A stretch of DNA of 64,000 nucleotides from CAUZFZ01 sp963579025 (GCA_963579025.1 CAUZFZ010000022.1:24808-88807); one strand, 5' to 3'; positions 34,279-43,140 are shown, counted from the stretch's first letter. Made by a program: numbers and translations. Notes: generated by a model not told the origin, from the sequence alone.

Positions 34279-34310
34279 GAAGCCCGGCTTCCTTGAGAAA
34301 CCGGGCTTTA
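34279..34310 (-). terminator. Rho-independent terminator of the Lys-rich small gene
   Basis: On the minus strand, AAGCCCGG and CCGGGCTT (34301-34308 and 34280-34287) form an 8-bp stem with a 13-base loop, followed by CTTTTTG. It lies about 30 bases after the stop of the 75-residue gene. Confidence 0.75.
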
Positions 34311-34340
34311 ATCTGGATGCGTTCCGCGGCCGCTCAGCCG

Positions 34341-34568
34341 CTACTTCTTTTTCTTCGCCGCTTTTTTCTTTGTGGCTTTCTTCTTCGCTACGGGCTTGGC
34401 GGCGGATTTTTTCGTTGCGGCCTTCTTCTTTGCTGGCTTGGTGGCAGCCTTTTTCTTTGCCGCCTTCTTCTTCTTCGTCGTCGCACTTTTCTTCTTCTTG
34501 CCGAAAACCTGATCGTAGTTTTTCCAGAACTCCGGCGTCGTTCCGGTGCGGACGATGGGACCACTCAT
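34341..34568 (-). CDS. Small Lys/Ala-rich protein with histone H1-like tail
   Basis: A 75-residue ORF with GAGGAG about ten bases before its ATG and a clear terminator behind it, so it is very likely expressed. The first 23 residues (MSGPIVRTGTTPEFWKNYDQ) form a short conserved-looking head; the rest is almost only Lys, Ala, Thr and Pro in KKKAA/KKAAT repeats, giving a strong positive charge. Such tails resemble histone H1 C-termini and bacterial H1-like proteins (Hc1, AlgP) that bind DNA. I recall planctomycete small proteins with the same SGPIVR...PEF head. Nucleoid binding is an inference from composition only. Confidence 0.75.
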   Translation of the reverse strand: MSGPIVRTGTTPEFWKNYDQVFGKKKKSATTKKKKAAKKKAATKPAKKKAATKKSAAKPVAKKKATKKKAAKKKK

Positions 34569-34690
34569 TGCAGCGCTACTCCTCGTTCGTTGTCAGACAC
34601 TCTGGCTCACAGCCAGTTAATTCTCGGGAACGGAGGGTTTTGACGACGGCTGTTGGCTTTGTCAAGCGGCGCCAACACGGACCAGCGATC

Positions 34691-36028
34691 CTAAGAAATG
34701 ATCTCGCTGATGACCTGACTGTGTGCGTCGGTCAGTCGAACCGGCCGGCCATCGGGCGTCTGCAGTGACTTGCCCGGGTCGATTCCCAGCAGTCGGTAAA
34801 TCGTCGCGGAGAGATCTGACGGAGTGATCGGCCGATCTGCCGGGGATTCTCCCGTCGCGTCGCTGGTACCGATGACCTGCCCGCCTCGAACGCCGCCGCC
34901 AGCCAGAGCCACGCTGAAAACTCGAGGCCAGTGGTCGCGACCGGCACGGGCATTGAGCTTCGGCGTGCGGCCGAATTCGCCCATCACGACAATCAGCGTT
35001 TCGTCGAGCAGTCCGCGTTCCGCCAGGTCATCGATCAGCGCCGTGAATGCGAGATCGAGCGTCGGCACCAGACCCACCGGGTTCTGAGCCCCGGTGAATC
35101 CGTCTTTCAATCGCGTCGTGAGATCCTCATGCGTGTCCCAGCCACGATGATTGACGGTGACAAAGGGCACTCCGCGTTCGATCAACCGTCGAGCGAGCAG
35201 GCAGCTCTGACCCACGGTGCGGCGCCCGTATCGGTTGCGGACCTTGTCTGGTTCGTCATCAAGCTGAAAGGCCTGCCGGGCTTCCGGTGACGTGATCAGC
35301 CGCCAGGCCTGTCCCAGCACGGGATCCTCGATGCCGGCATGATCATCCGGCACGGTGACGTCGCCCGATTCCAGTTGCCGCGTAAAGCGTTCCAGTTGCT
35401 GCACAAATTCGCGCCGGCGACCGAGACGTTCGAGCGGCAGACCAGCCGTCAGATCACGCACGGCGAAGTCCCGCTTCGCCGGATCGCTGCCTAACGAGAA
35501 TGGAGCCACGCGACGCGGCAGAAAACCGTTGCCGCTGAATCGCCCGCCGCCGACACGGTAATCCGGTACGGCAATGTGAGCGGGTAGTGTGCCGGTTTCC
35601 GTCGTCAGCAAAGCCGCCGCCGAGCTGAAGGCCGGGTATTCAAGCACGGGCGTTGGGCGATAACCGCTCAACAGATAATGCGTCCCGAAGTTGTGTTCGC
35701 CCAGCGGTGAGGTCATCGAGCGAATAATGGCCACCTGATCCATACGCCGCGCGGTTTCCGGCAGACATTCGTTGAGCGTGACTCCCGCCAGGCTGGTTGA
35801 AATCGCGTCCAGAGGTCCACGCACTTCTGTTGGAGCGTCCGGTTTTGGATCCAGCGTCTCCAGATGACTGGGTCCACCATCCAGCCAGATCACCACGCAG
35901 TTCTTTGCGCGAACGTTCGATGCCTCGCCTGCCGGCGCTGCTCGCGAAGAAAGCAACTGCGACAGGCCGACTCCCAACGGAGCCAGTCCGCCCACCTGCA
36001 ATGCGTCTCGACGAGAGAGTTGTTTCAT
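34691..36028 (-). CDS. DUF1501 domain protein, Tat-exported
   Basis: The frame is open from a GTG at 36046; I use the ATG at 36028 because it places the Tat motif (LSRRDALQVGG) at the N-terminus, as is usual. About 445 residues. The family is sulfatase-like in fold: VVIWLDGGPSHLETLDPKPDAP is the N-terminal block, SMTSPLGEHNFGTHYLLSG the middle, VTVNHRGWDTHEDL and LIVVMGEFGRTPKLN the metal-binding C-terminal part. The Ser/Cys of true sulfatases is not obvious. Function not established; in planctomycetes these are commonly paired with DUF1549/DUF1553 genes. Here the divergent neighbour is a sulfatase gene 52 bases away, so the two may share a promoter region. Confidence 0.87.
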   Translation of the reverse strand: MKQLSRRDALQVGGLAPLGVGLSQLLSSRAAPAGEASNVRAKNCVVIWLDGGPSHLETLDPKPDAPTEVRGPLDAISTSLAGVTLNECLPETARRMDQVAIIRSMTSPLGEHNFGTHYLLSGYRPTPVLEYPAFSSAAALLTTETGTLPAHIAVPDYRVGGGRFSGNGFLPRRVAPFSLGSDPAKRDFAVRDLTAGLPLERLGRRREFVQQLERFTRQLESGDVTVPDDHAGIEDPVLGQAWRLITSPEARQAFQLDDEPDKVRNRYGRRTVGQSCLLARRLIERGVPFVTVNHRGWDTHEDLTTRLKDGFTGAQNPVGLVPTLDLAFTALIDDLAERGLLDETLIVVMGEFGRTPKLNARAGRDHWPRVFSVALAGGGVRGGQVIGTSDATGESPADRPITPSDLSATIYRLLGIDPGKSLQTPDGRPVRLTDAHSQVISEIIS

Positions 36029-36080
36029 ACGCTGCATGAGACACACAATACTAGGTTTTCGCCAGAGAAATGAGGCTCAA

Positions 36081-37979
36081 ATGAATGCCGTCTGTTTCCG
36101 TCTGCGTCGATTGGCCCTGACGGTCATCTGTGTGGTGACCGCGGTAAGCGACTCTGACGCCGCTCAACCGAACATCCTATGGCTCTCGTGTGAGGACATC
36201 AGCGCTCATCTGGGTTGCTACGGGTACCCGAATGCCAGAACGCCGAACCTCGACCGACTCGCCGAACAGGGCGTGCGGTACACACATGCGTTCGTGACTG
36301 CTGGAGTCTGCGCTCCGTGCCGGTCGGCAATCATTACGAGCATGTATCAGACGACACTGGGCACACACCACATGCGGTGCAACGCGAAGCTGCCCGAGCA
36401 CGTCCGGCCATTCACGAGTGAACTCCGCGAGGCAGGCTATTACTGCACGAACAACTCGAAGCAGGACTATCAGTTCAAGACGCCGGCCGGGACGTGGGAT
36501 GTCTCCAGCGGTAAGGCGCACTGGAAGAATCGTCCGAAAAAGGATCAGCCGTTTTTCGCGGTCTTCAACTACACCGGCTGTCACGAATCCGGCATCGCCA
36601 GCGCATCGAAGTACAAGAGCGTGACAAAGGGCATCGAGCCGATCGACCGGGCCGTGGCCGTGAAGTCACTCCCGCCGTACTACCCGGATACGCCGGTCAC
36701 GCGCGAAGACTGGGGCCGCTACTACGACGTGATTACCGCCATGGACCGCTGGGTTGGCGAGCATCTGAAAGCCCTCGACGAATCCGGCCTCGCGGACAAC
36801 ACGATCGTCATCTACTGGTCGGATCACGGGGTCGGTCTGCCGCGAGCCAAACGCTGGTTGTACGACTCGGGCATGCACGTGCCGCTGATCGTGCGCATCC
36901 CGGAAAAGCTGCGAGTCGACGGGCAAGGTGAACCAGGCACGGTGTCGGATCGGATGATCAGCCTGATCGATCTCGGTCCGACGACACTCAACCTGGCCGA
37001 TGTGGGCGTACCACATCACGTGCAGGGGCGACCTTTCCTGGGCACTCACCTGCCCGCCCCGCGAGACTATGTGTTCGGCGCTCGTGACCGCATGGACGAG
37101 CGGTACGACATCATCCGGGCTGTTCGCGATCGTCGCTTCAAGTACATCCGCAATTACGAGCCGTTCAAGACCTACTACCAGTACATGAACACTCCAGAGA
37201 AGGGAGCGACGATGCGGGAAATCCGCCGCGTGCAGGCGGACGACTCGGCCAGCAGGGATGTCGACCGGTTCCTCGCTCCGTTCAAGGAAACCGAAGAGCT
37301 GTACGACACCAAGGCCGATCCTCACGAGATGCACAATCTGGCAGCTTCCCCCGAACACCGGGAAGTCCTGAACCGACTGCGGCAGGCGCATCTGGACTGG
37401 GTACTGGCGACCCGCGATCTGGGCCTTGTCCCGGAAGCTGAGATCAACGCACGGCAGGCAAAACTCGGTAGCCCGTGGGACATCTTGAATGGCAGGGATT
37501 CTGAATTGCTCATTCGACGTCTGCGTGACGCTGCGTCGCTTTCGCTGCAGGGACAGGACAACATTCCCCGCATGACCAGGCTGTTGATCGACCCGGATTC
37601 GACCGTTCGATACTGGGGCGCCGTGGGGCTCGGCAATCTCGGTGAGTTGGCGCGGAGTGCGGAAGCGGCTCTTGAAGCCGTTCTGAATGATGAGTCTGAG
37701 AATGTCCGGACCGCAGCCGCCCGTGCTCTGTGCCGCATGGATCGACCGGTGAAAGCACTGCCAGTCCTGGTCGATGTGCTCGACAACGGATCGCAATGGG
37801 CTCGCGTGCATGCGGCGAACGTGCTGGACGAACTGGACGAGCAGGCCCGACCCGTCATCGAGGCTATGCGGCGCAACAAGGCGTACCGCAAAGGCTTCGT
37901 CGCCCAGGGCAAGTACACGGTTCGCGTTCTGAACCGGGCTCTGAACGAATTACAGGGCACGAACAACTCGGTTCCGTAA
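36081..37979 (+). CDS. Sulfatase with C-terminal HEAT repeats
   Basis: The ATG at 36081 follows GAGG at a suitable distance and opens on a signal peptide (residues 1-26, ending SDSDAA); a longer frame begins at 36036. The 632-residue enzyme has a perfect formylglycine motif CAPCR (Cys77-Arg81) with the following SAIITSMYQT helix, the metal ligands in NILWLSCEDI and YWSDHGVGLPRAK, and a YDTKADPHEMHNLA block. The C-terminal 130 residues are HEAT-like (WGAVGLGNLGELA, NVRTAAARALCRMD, WARVHAANVLDELDE). It is expected outside the cytoplasm acting on sulfated glycans, and is a distant paralogue of the sulfatase at 8049. Confidence 0.92.
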   Translation: MNAVCFRLRRLALTVICVVTAVSDSDAAQPNILWLSCEDISAHLGCYGYPNARTPNLDRLAEQGVRYTHAFVTAGVCAPCRSAIITSMYQTTLGTHHMRCNAKLPEHVRPFTSELREAGYYCTNNSKQDYQFKTPAGTWDVSSGKAHWKNRPKKDQPFFAVFNYTGCHESGIASASKYKSVTKGIEPIDRAVAVKSLPPYYPDTPVTREDWGRYYDVITAMDRWVGEHLKALDESGLADNTIVIYWSDHGVGLPRAKRWLYDSGMHVPLIVRIPEKLRVDGQGEPGTVSDRMISLIDLGPTTLNLADVGVPHHVQGRPFLGTHLPAPRDYVFGARDRMDERYDIIRAVRDRRFKYIRNYEPFKTYYQYMNTPEKGATMREIRRVQADDSASRDVDRFLAPFKETEELYDTKADPHEMHNLAASPEHREVLNRLRQAHLDWVLATRDLGLVPEAEINARQAKLGSPWDILNGRDSELLIRRLRDAASLSLQGQDNIPRMTRLLIDPDSTVRYWGAVGLGNLGELARSAEAALEAVLNDESENVRTAAARALCRMDRPVKALPVLVDVLDNGSQWARVHAANVLDELDEQARPVIEAMRRNKAYRKGFVAQGKYTVRVLNRALNELQGTNNSVP

Positions 37980-38070
37980 CGCCCAGACTCGACCGTGTCG
38001 GCGACCGGGATACAATCCCGGGACTTCACGAAATCAACCACCCGGAATTCCGGAAACTCAGGAGCGACAC

Positions 38071-40365
38071 ATGGCGACTGCGGAAAAACCGAAATACAAG
38101 GTCATCGGAACTCGGCCCATCCGTCACGATGGAGTCGACAAGGTCACCGGTAACGCGAAGTACGGAGCCGACATCCGACTGAGCGGGATGCTGCACGCCA
38201 TCATGCTCCGCAGCCCGCACGCGCACGCGAAGATCAAGAGCATCGACACGTCAAAGGCCGAGGCGCTACCCGGCGTGCGAGCGATCGTGACGAACACAGA
38301 TCTGCCCGAGCAGGGCGATCGGGTCGTCGAGCTGGGCGAAGGAGCCGTCAACATGCGGCACCTGCAGGCCAACGTGCTGGCGAAAGATAAAGTTCTGTAT
38401 CGGGGCCACGCCATCGCCGCCGTCGCGGCCGACAACGTTCACATTGCCGAAGAAGCCGTAAGCCTGATTGAGGTCGACTACGAAGTTCTCTCGCCGGTGC
38501 TCGATGTGCGTGCGGCGATGAGTGACGACGCTCCCGTACTGAACGACGACGTGCGCACCGAATCGCTCGGCTCGCATCCGTCCGACGACGATCAGTCGGC
38601 GGCAACCAACGTCGCGAAGCACTTCGTTTTCGAGAAGGGTGATCCGGCGCAGGGTTTCGAAGCGGCCGACATCGTGATCGAGCGTGAATTCCACACGGCA
38701 ACCGTGCATCAGGGATACATCGAACCTCACAACGCGACAGCGCAGTGGAACGCCGACGGCAAAGTCACCGTGTGGACCAGCACACAGGGCTCGTTCAGCG
38801 TCCGGCATCAGACGGCAGAACTGTGCGGCATTGCGATCTCGGACGTCAAAGTCATCCCGATGGAAATCGGCGGCGGATTCGGCGGCAAAATCTCGGTTTA
38901 CCTGCAACCGGTGGCCGCGCTGCTGTCAAAGAAAACCGGCCGCCCTGTGAAGCTGATCATGGACCGGGCTGCGGTGTTTGAAGCGACCGGTCCGACGCCG
39001 GGCTCGTACGTCCGAGTGAAACTCGGTGCGACAAAAGACGGCAAGCTGGTCGCCGGTGATGCATGGATCGCCTTCGAAGCCGGAGCCTATCCCGGTTCAC
39101 CGATCGCTCCCGGTTGCATGTGTGTCTTCGCTCCGTACGAAATGCCGCACGCTCATGTCGAGGGTTTCGATGTCTGCGTCAATAAGCCTCGCTCGAACGC
39201 TTATCGAGCGCCTGGCTCAACCCATGTGGCGATGGCGACGGAGACGGTCGTCGACGAAATCTGCGAAAAACTGCAGATGGACCCGGCTGAATTCCGACTG
39301 CTGAACGCCGCGAAAGAGGGAACACGTCGCGTCGATGGTCCGGTCTTCGCGCGAGTCGGGATGGAAGAAACTGTCGAGGCGATCAAGCTGAGTGACCACT
39401 ATCAGTCTCCGCTGGAAGGACCGCATCGCGGCCGCGGAATCGCGACTGGATTCTGGTTCAACTGCGGGCTGAAGTCAGCGGCTTCGGCGACAGTCAATCC
39501 GGACGGCACAGTCTCGCTGCTTGTAGGCACGACAGACATCGGTGGTTCGCGAGCCAGCCTGGCCATGCAACTTGCCGAAACGCTGGGCATCACGGCCGAG
39601 CAGGTCAAACCGACCGTCGCCGATACGGACAGTGTGGGCTACAACGACGTGACTGGCGGCAGTCGTGTGACCTTCGCAACGGGAATTGCCGCGATCGAAG
39701 CCGGCAAGGACATTCAACGGCAGATGGTCGATCGCGCCGCCATGATCTGGGACGTCGACGCGGCGAACGTGAAGTTCGAAGACGGTCAGATCATCGGCCC
39801 GGGCGACAACCGATTCACGTTTGGCGAACTGGCCGCGAAAATCAACCCGACTGGCGGAGCAATCGTTGGTCGGGGCACATCCAGCGAAGCGACTCAGGGC
39901 GGTGCCTTCGGAACACATTGCGTCGATGTGGAAGTCGATCCCGACACAGGCAAAGTGCAGGTTCTGCGTTACACGGTGGCCCAGGACGTCGGGACTGCGA
40001 TCCATCCCAGCTATGTCGAAGGCCAGTTGCAGGGCGGAGCCGTCCAGGGCATCGGTTGGGCATTGAACGAGGAGTACTGGTACGACGAAGAGGGTTCGAT
40101 GCGGAACGCGTCGTATCTCGACTACCGCATCCCGACGGCGTACGACCTGCCGATGATCGACACGATTCTGGTCGAGGTCCCCGATCCGCAGCATCCCTAT
40201 GGAGTTCGCGGCGTAGGCGAAGTCCCCATCTGCCCACCACCGCCAGCAATCGCCAACGCCATCTACGCGGCCACCGGAGTCCGCATGCGAGACCTGCCCA
40301 TGTCCCCACCAAAAGTCTGCAAAGAAATCCTGAAACAACGAGCCGGCGGCAACGGCCATTCCTGA
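38071..40365 (+). CDS. Xanthine dehydrogenase family molybdopterin-binding large subunit
   Basis: The start ATG follows AGGAG by 7 bases. The 764-residue product begins with the small alpha/beta hammerhead domain (HDGVDKVTGNAKYGADI) and continues with the molybdenum-cofactor domains: EIGGGFGGKISVYLQP for Mo-pterin binding, SNAYRAPGSTHVAMATE, and the C-terminal GVRGVGEVP with the Glu expected to be the catalytic base. Relatives include CO dehydrogenase large subunit and aldehyde, xanthine or hydroxybenzoyl-CoA dehydrogenases. They normally need an FAD and a 2Fe-2S subunit, but neither gene is adjacent: an unrelated sulfatase lies upstream and the cassette array downstream. No signal peptide. 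The substrate cannot be deduced. Confidence 0.9.
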   Translation: MATAEKPKYKVIGTRPIRHDGVDKVTGNAKYGADIRLSGMLHAIMLRSPHAHAKIKSIDTSKAEALPGVRAIVTNTDLPEQGDRVVELGEGAVNMRHLQANVLAKDKVLYRGHAIAAVAADNVHIAEEAVSLIEVDYEVLSPVLDVRAAMSDDAPVLNDDVRTESLGSHPSDDDQSAATNVAKHFVFEKGDPAQGFEAADIVIEREFHTATVHQGYIEPHNATAQWNADGKVTVWTSTQGSFSVRHQTAELCGIAISDVKVIPMEIGGGFGGKISVYLQPVAALLSKKTGRPVKLIMDRAAVFEATGPTPGSYVRVKLGATKDGKLVAGDAWIAFEAGAYPGSPIAPGCMCVFAPYEMPHAHVEGFDVCVNKPRSNAYRAPGSTHVAMATETVVDEICEKLQMDPAEFRLLNAAKEGTRRVDGPVFARVGMEETVEAIKLSDHYQSPLEGPHRGRGIATGFWFNCGLKSAASATVNPDGTVSLLVGTTDIGGSRASLAMQLAETLGITAEQVKPTVADTDSVGYNDVTGGSRVTFATGIAAIEAGKDIQRQMVDRAAMIWDVDAANVKFEDGQIIGPGDNRFTFGELAAKINPTGGAIVGRGTSSEATQGGAFGTHCVDVEVDPDTGKVQVLRYTVAQDVGTAIHPSYVEGQLQGGAVQGIGWALNEEYWYDEEGSMRNASYLDYRIPTAYDLPMIDTILVEVPDPQHPYGVRGVGEVPICPPPPAIANAIYAATGVRMRDLPMSPPKVCKEILKQRAGGNGHS

Positions 40366-40389
40366 AAACGTGGACTCACAATCCTTCTT

Positions 40390-40422
40390 TGCGACAGCCT
40401 GTCGCACAGAACACCGTTGGGC
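40390..40422 (+). other. Left boundary of the cassette array: GTTGGGC core with adjacent hairpin
   Basis: GTTGGGC (40416-40422) fits the G/TTRRRY crossover core of integron recombination sites and lies 24 bases before the first cassette ORF. Just before it, TGCGACAG and CTGTCGCA (40390-40406) form an 8-bp palindrome. It could be an attI remnant or the right half of an older attC; I find no matching RYYYAAC box upstream. Confidence 0.5.
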
Positions 40423-40446
40423 GGCCCTGAGCGTATTGGAGGCGGC

Positions 40447-40794
40447 GTGTCTGAACTCCACGACATCGCATTTGCAAAGGCAGGTCTCTGGCAGCTCGCG
40501 CTGTTGGGCTGCGTCGCATGTATTGCCTACGCGGCCCGCGATCGCCGCGTGGCACTCTTTGGCGGCTTCGGTCTCTTTCTTGGGTTCGTTATTCCACGAC
40601 GTCGTGTGTACGCCAACTTTAGTTCCGTTGAAGGTGCATTTATCGGCGCGCTCAACGACATCGCCGATCATCTCGTGTTTTGGGCTTTCGTTGGTGCCGC
40701 CGTCGGCAGTTGCGTTGGTTTGTGGCTCGCGCTGCGGCAGAAATCACGAGCGATCGCGTCTAATGTTCCTCTGAATCCCAGCGTCCCTCAGTAG
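40447..40794 (+). CDS. Small membrane protein, cassette ORF 1
   Basis: I choose the GTG at 40447, which follows GGAGG a few bases upstream; the frame is open from 40417. The 115-residue product has two or three hydrophobic segments (AGLWQLALLGCVACIAYAA, ALFGGFGLFLGFVIP and HLVFWAFVGAAVGSCVGLWLAL) and a basic loop RRRVYANF between them. I do not recognise the family. The stop is 8 bases before the RYYYAAC box of the first attC-like site, the standard layout of an integron cassette. Confidence 0.6.
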   Translation: MSELHDIAFAKAGLWQLALLGCVACIAYAARDRRVALFGGFGLFLGFVIPRRRVYANFSSVEGAFIGALNDIADHLVFWAFVGAAVGSCVGLWLALRQKSRAIASNVPLNPSVPQ

Positions 40795-40802
40795 TCCGGG
40801 CC

Positions 40803-40953
40803 GCCCAACATGGCATGGCCGCAGAGGTTTGGCATCCATGCCAAATACGCCTTCCCACTTCATCGATCGCGGGCTCTGCCATCAGGATTGTTTGCTCAGG
40901 CCACGCGTTCCGGCTCCGTCGAGGGGCGGCGTCGGCCATGCATCCCGTTGGGC
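40803..40953 (+). repeat. attC-like recombination site 1
   Basis: R'' GCCCAAC (40803-40809) is the exact complement of R' GTTGGGC (40947-40953). L'' GCATGGCCG (40813-40821) is the exact complement of L' CGGCCATGC (40933-40941). Spacers between L and R differ on the two sides (3 and 5 bases), as in real attC sites. A further palindrome, TTTGGCAT-CC-ATGCCAAA, lies in the middle. Fourteen bases before L' (AGGGGCGGCGTCGG, 40922-40935) recur in site 2. Confidence 0.7.
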
Positions 40954-41009
40954 GAGCGGAACGCTCGCATAACCGCGCACTGTCAAATACTAGTGGTCCT
41001 CTCTTGCCT

Positions 41010-42320
41010 ATGAAGATTGACTGGAAACGACTGGAAGACGCCTACGCCGCTCAGGCAGAGCGAGAAATTCTCAAGCTGATGCGAGGGAATCCCGCTCACG
41101 CGCTTTATGCGGTTGCGCTTCACGGGTCGTATCGAGAACTTGACGGGGAAATATGCTTACCCTGTTTAGCAGCAAATAGCATTGAAACACTTCGAGATCA
41201 GCAAGGTTGCGACGAGGTTGAATATGACTTTGGCCCGCCCAACTGGGATTGGTGCGGGATCATCCTCGAAACGAAGGAGCTCAATCGGCTTGCCACCGCT
41301 TTACAGGACGAAGCGACTCGCAGCACGCAAAACCATTGGTACAAAACCGAGAAGCGTTTTATCTCGACGATGGTCCGCGTGACAAAAAGACTGTATGCAA
41401 TCCTCAAGGAAAGAAAGCAGACGACCAGCGACTTCGTTGTATTCTTCGACGACGAACAGGGAGACCTTGACCTGATCCGCAAGTGTATTCCTAAATCTCT
41501 CTTCCTGAAACATTTTCCCGATCAAGACCTTGAAGAAAAGCGCCGACGCAAGCTTACCGCATCGCCAATCTCGAAGAAGCTGAAAACGTACCTTAGCGAT
41601 ATGTGGGAATTTCAGGCAGAAGTCGTACAGCTTGGCGAAGGTGCGGTCGATGGCTTGATTGCGAACTTGAAAAGCAGCGAAGACGGTTGGATGGCAGCCA
41701 GTCTGCTGGGGCAAATCGGAGTGTCGAGCGACAAAGTGATCCGTGCACTTCGTCGTGAAGTCCGCCGGTCCAGTGCTGCCGCGATGCAGAGTGCCAGTGC
41801 CCTCGGCGTGCTGGGAGACACAAAATATCTTCTCAAGCTTACAGATGACGATGTAACTCGCGAAAACGCGATTAGTGGCTTAACGGCGCCCTATCAGGCT
41901 GGCGAATGCGTAAAGCCCATACCTCTGGACTATCGCCTCCTTGAACGTCTTGTTGAAAAGAAGTGTTCAAAATGCACTCGTATGGTAAAGAAAGAGCTGG
42001 CTCCTGGAACCAGTTATTGCGACATCGCGGTTTCGGACATTGACGAGGCAATTCGTGGTCTTCAATCGCCTCATCTTGTGATCCGTCAACATGCGGTTTG
42101 CGTCCTTGGAGAAAGAAGTCTGGGTAAGACCGCTGCAAAACGAATTCTACCAGCGTTGGCTGAGAAACTTCGGGACCGGCACGCGAACGTCAGGCGACTT
42201 GCGATTTGGAACATCTCCTATTGGAAATCTGCGGCAAAGCCATATCGCTTGGAAATCAGAAAGCTAATCAAAGATAGCGACCCAGATGTTCGATCCACTG
42301 CGCGACATGTCTTGTCCTGA
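41010..42320 (+). CDS. DUF4303-like protein with C-terminal HEAT repeats, cassette ORF 2
   Basis: The frame is open from 40815 through the attC-like site; the likely start is the ATG at 41010 (436 residues). The N-terminal 170 residues resemble DUF4303 (YAVALHGSYRELDGEICLPC, then a YDFGPPNWDW strand pair), a family found in the SUKH-type immunity and polymorphic toxin context. Residues about 190-430 are HEAT/Armadillo-like: WMAASLLGQIGVSSDKVIRAL, ENAISGLTA, VIRQHAVCVLGERSLGK, NVRRLAIWNISYW. A Cys pair (CSKC) sits in the middle. No export signal. Codon use is less GC-rich than in neighbouring genes, as expected for a cassette. Its biological role is not known; immunity or a scaffold function are both possible. 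Confidence 0.72.
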   Translation: MKIDWKRLEDAYAAQAEREILKLMRGNPAHALYAVALHGSYRELDGEICLPCLAANSIETLRDQQGCDEVEYDFGPPNWDWCGIILETKELNRLATALQDEATRSTQNHWYKTEKRFISTMVRVTKRLYAILKERKQTTSDFVVFFDDEQGDLDLIRKCIPKSLFLKHFPDQDLEEKRRRKLTASPISKKLKTYLSDMWEFQAEVVQLGEGAVDGLIANLKSSEDGWMAASLLGQIGVSSDKVIRALRREVRRSSAAAMQSASALGVLGDTKYLLKLTDDDVTRENAISGLTAPYQAGECVKPIPLDYRLLERLVEKKCSKCTRMVKKELAPGTSYCDIAVSDIDEAIRGLQSPHLVIRQHAVCVLGERSLGKTAAKRILPALAEKLRDRHANVRRLAIWNISYWKSAAKPYRLEIRKLIKDSDPDVRSTARHVLS

Positions 42321-42367
42321 GTTTGGGGACAACTTGAACTCAGCGGTAGATGCGCTCCCTCGACGAC

Positions 42368-42507
42368 GCCCAACACGGCACATCCGCAAGGCCGCTACGC
42401 GGACGCCTTCGGTGTAGTTCAATCCGCGGTCTCGTAATACAATCAATTGGTCATTCGACGCTTTCAGCTTCGGTCAGGGGCGGCGTCGGATGTGCCAACC
42501 GTTGGCC
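42368..42507 (+). repeat. attC-like recombination site 2
   Basis: R'' GCCCAAC (42368-42374) faces R' GTTGGCC (42501-42507) with one mismatch. L'' GGCACATCCG (42377-42386) is a perfect 10-bp complement of L' CGGATGTGCC (42487-42496). The spacers are 2 and 4 bases. AGGGGCGGCGTCGG (42476-42489) is shared exactly with site 1, so the sites are of one family although the arms differ. Confidence 0.7.
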
Positions 42508-42513
42508 GTGCAC

Positions 42514-43137
42514 ATGATCACGATGCGAAGGTCGCGAATCATAGCCCTGCTGGCAGTCGCCGTTTTCGTAGTCGTCGCCGCACCGCTCGTCAGCCGTATC
42601 TATCAAGCGCTCCGCTTGTACGAACATGTCGGTCACGTCGCTGCCACAATACGATCGTTCCACTCAAGACGCCCTTTAGACGTACCAGAAGAACAATGGA
42701 ATAAGGCTGTGGATTGGACAGCGAATGTGATCTATCAGGACTTTTTCGCACCGAATCCCGAAGAAGTTTCTGGATTAGAGAGACTGTCGCGAGGACTCGA
42801 CCAGAGGGCCAAAGGCGACGTCGATCTTGGTACGCTCAGGTGGATTTGGGATGAGTGCGAAAACGCATGCGGTGGTCCTGACAGCTATGGCATTCGTTTC
42901 AGGAATGTCAAGTTACTGACAAAAGGGACGATCACCGACGCACGCTTGCCTGAAGTCTGGTCGTTGCCGCGTTGCACGGCGCTTGATCTTAGCGGAACTG
43001 CAATCACTGACGCTTCTGTTCCGTATCTTGTCACGCTAACACAACTGGAGTGGTTCGACATTTGCGATACTCGCATCACGGACAAAGGCGTGGAAGAACT
43101 TCAAGAGGGACTTCCAAAGTGCAAAGTATTCCATTGA
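42514..43137 (+). CDS. Membrane-anchored leucine-rich-repeat protein, cassette ORF 3
   Basis: The frame is open from 42490; I take the ATG at 42514, only 6 bases after the attC R' box (another ATG follows at 42523). The 207-residue product has an N-terminal anchor (RIIALLAVAVFVVVAAPLV), a middle part that I do not recognise (residues about 30-140, with FAPNPEEVSGLERLSRGLDQ), and at the C-terminus about two leucine-rich repeats of the LDLSGTAITDASV type ending ITDKGVEELQEGLPKCKV, as is common in planctomycetes. It should sit on the outer face of the cytoplasmic membrane. Its stop is 3 bases before the third palindrome. Confidence 0.65.
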   Translation: MITMRRSRIIALLAVAVFVVVAAPLVSRIYQALRLYEHVGHVAATIRSFHSRRPLDVPEEQWNKAVDWTANVIYQDFFAPNPEEVSGLERLSRGLDQRAKGDVDLGTLRWIWDECENACGGPDSYGIRFRNVKLLTKGTITDARLPEVWSLPRCTALDLSGTAITDASVPYLVTLTQLEWFDICDTRITDKGVEELQEGLPKCKVFH

Positions 43138-43140
43138 CCG

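Noticed and set aside
36666..37811. 381-codon minus-strand ORF opposite the sulfatase
   Set aside because: Antisense of a well-conserved sulfatase; no start signal or known domain.
39475..40671. 398-codon minus-strand ORF over the molybdenum subunit and first cassette
   Set aside because: It crosses two real genes and a recombination boundary in antisense; no motif seen.
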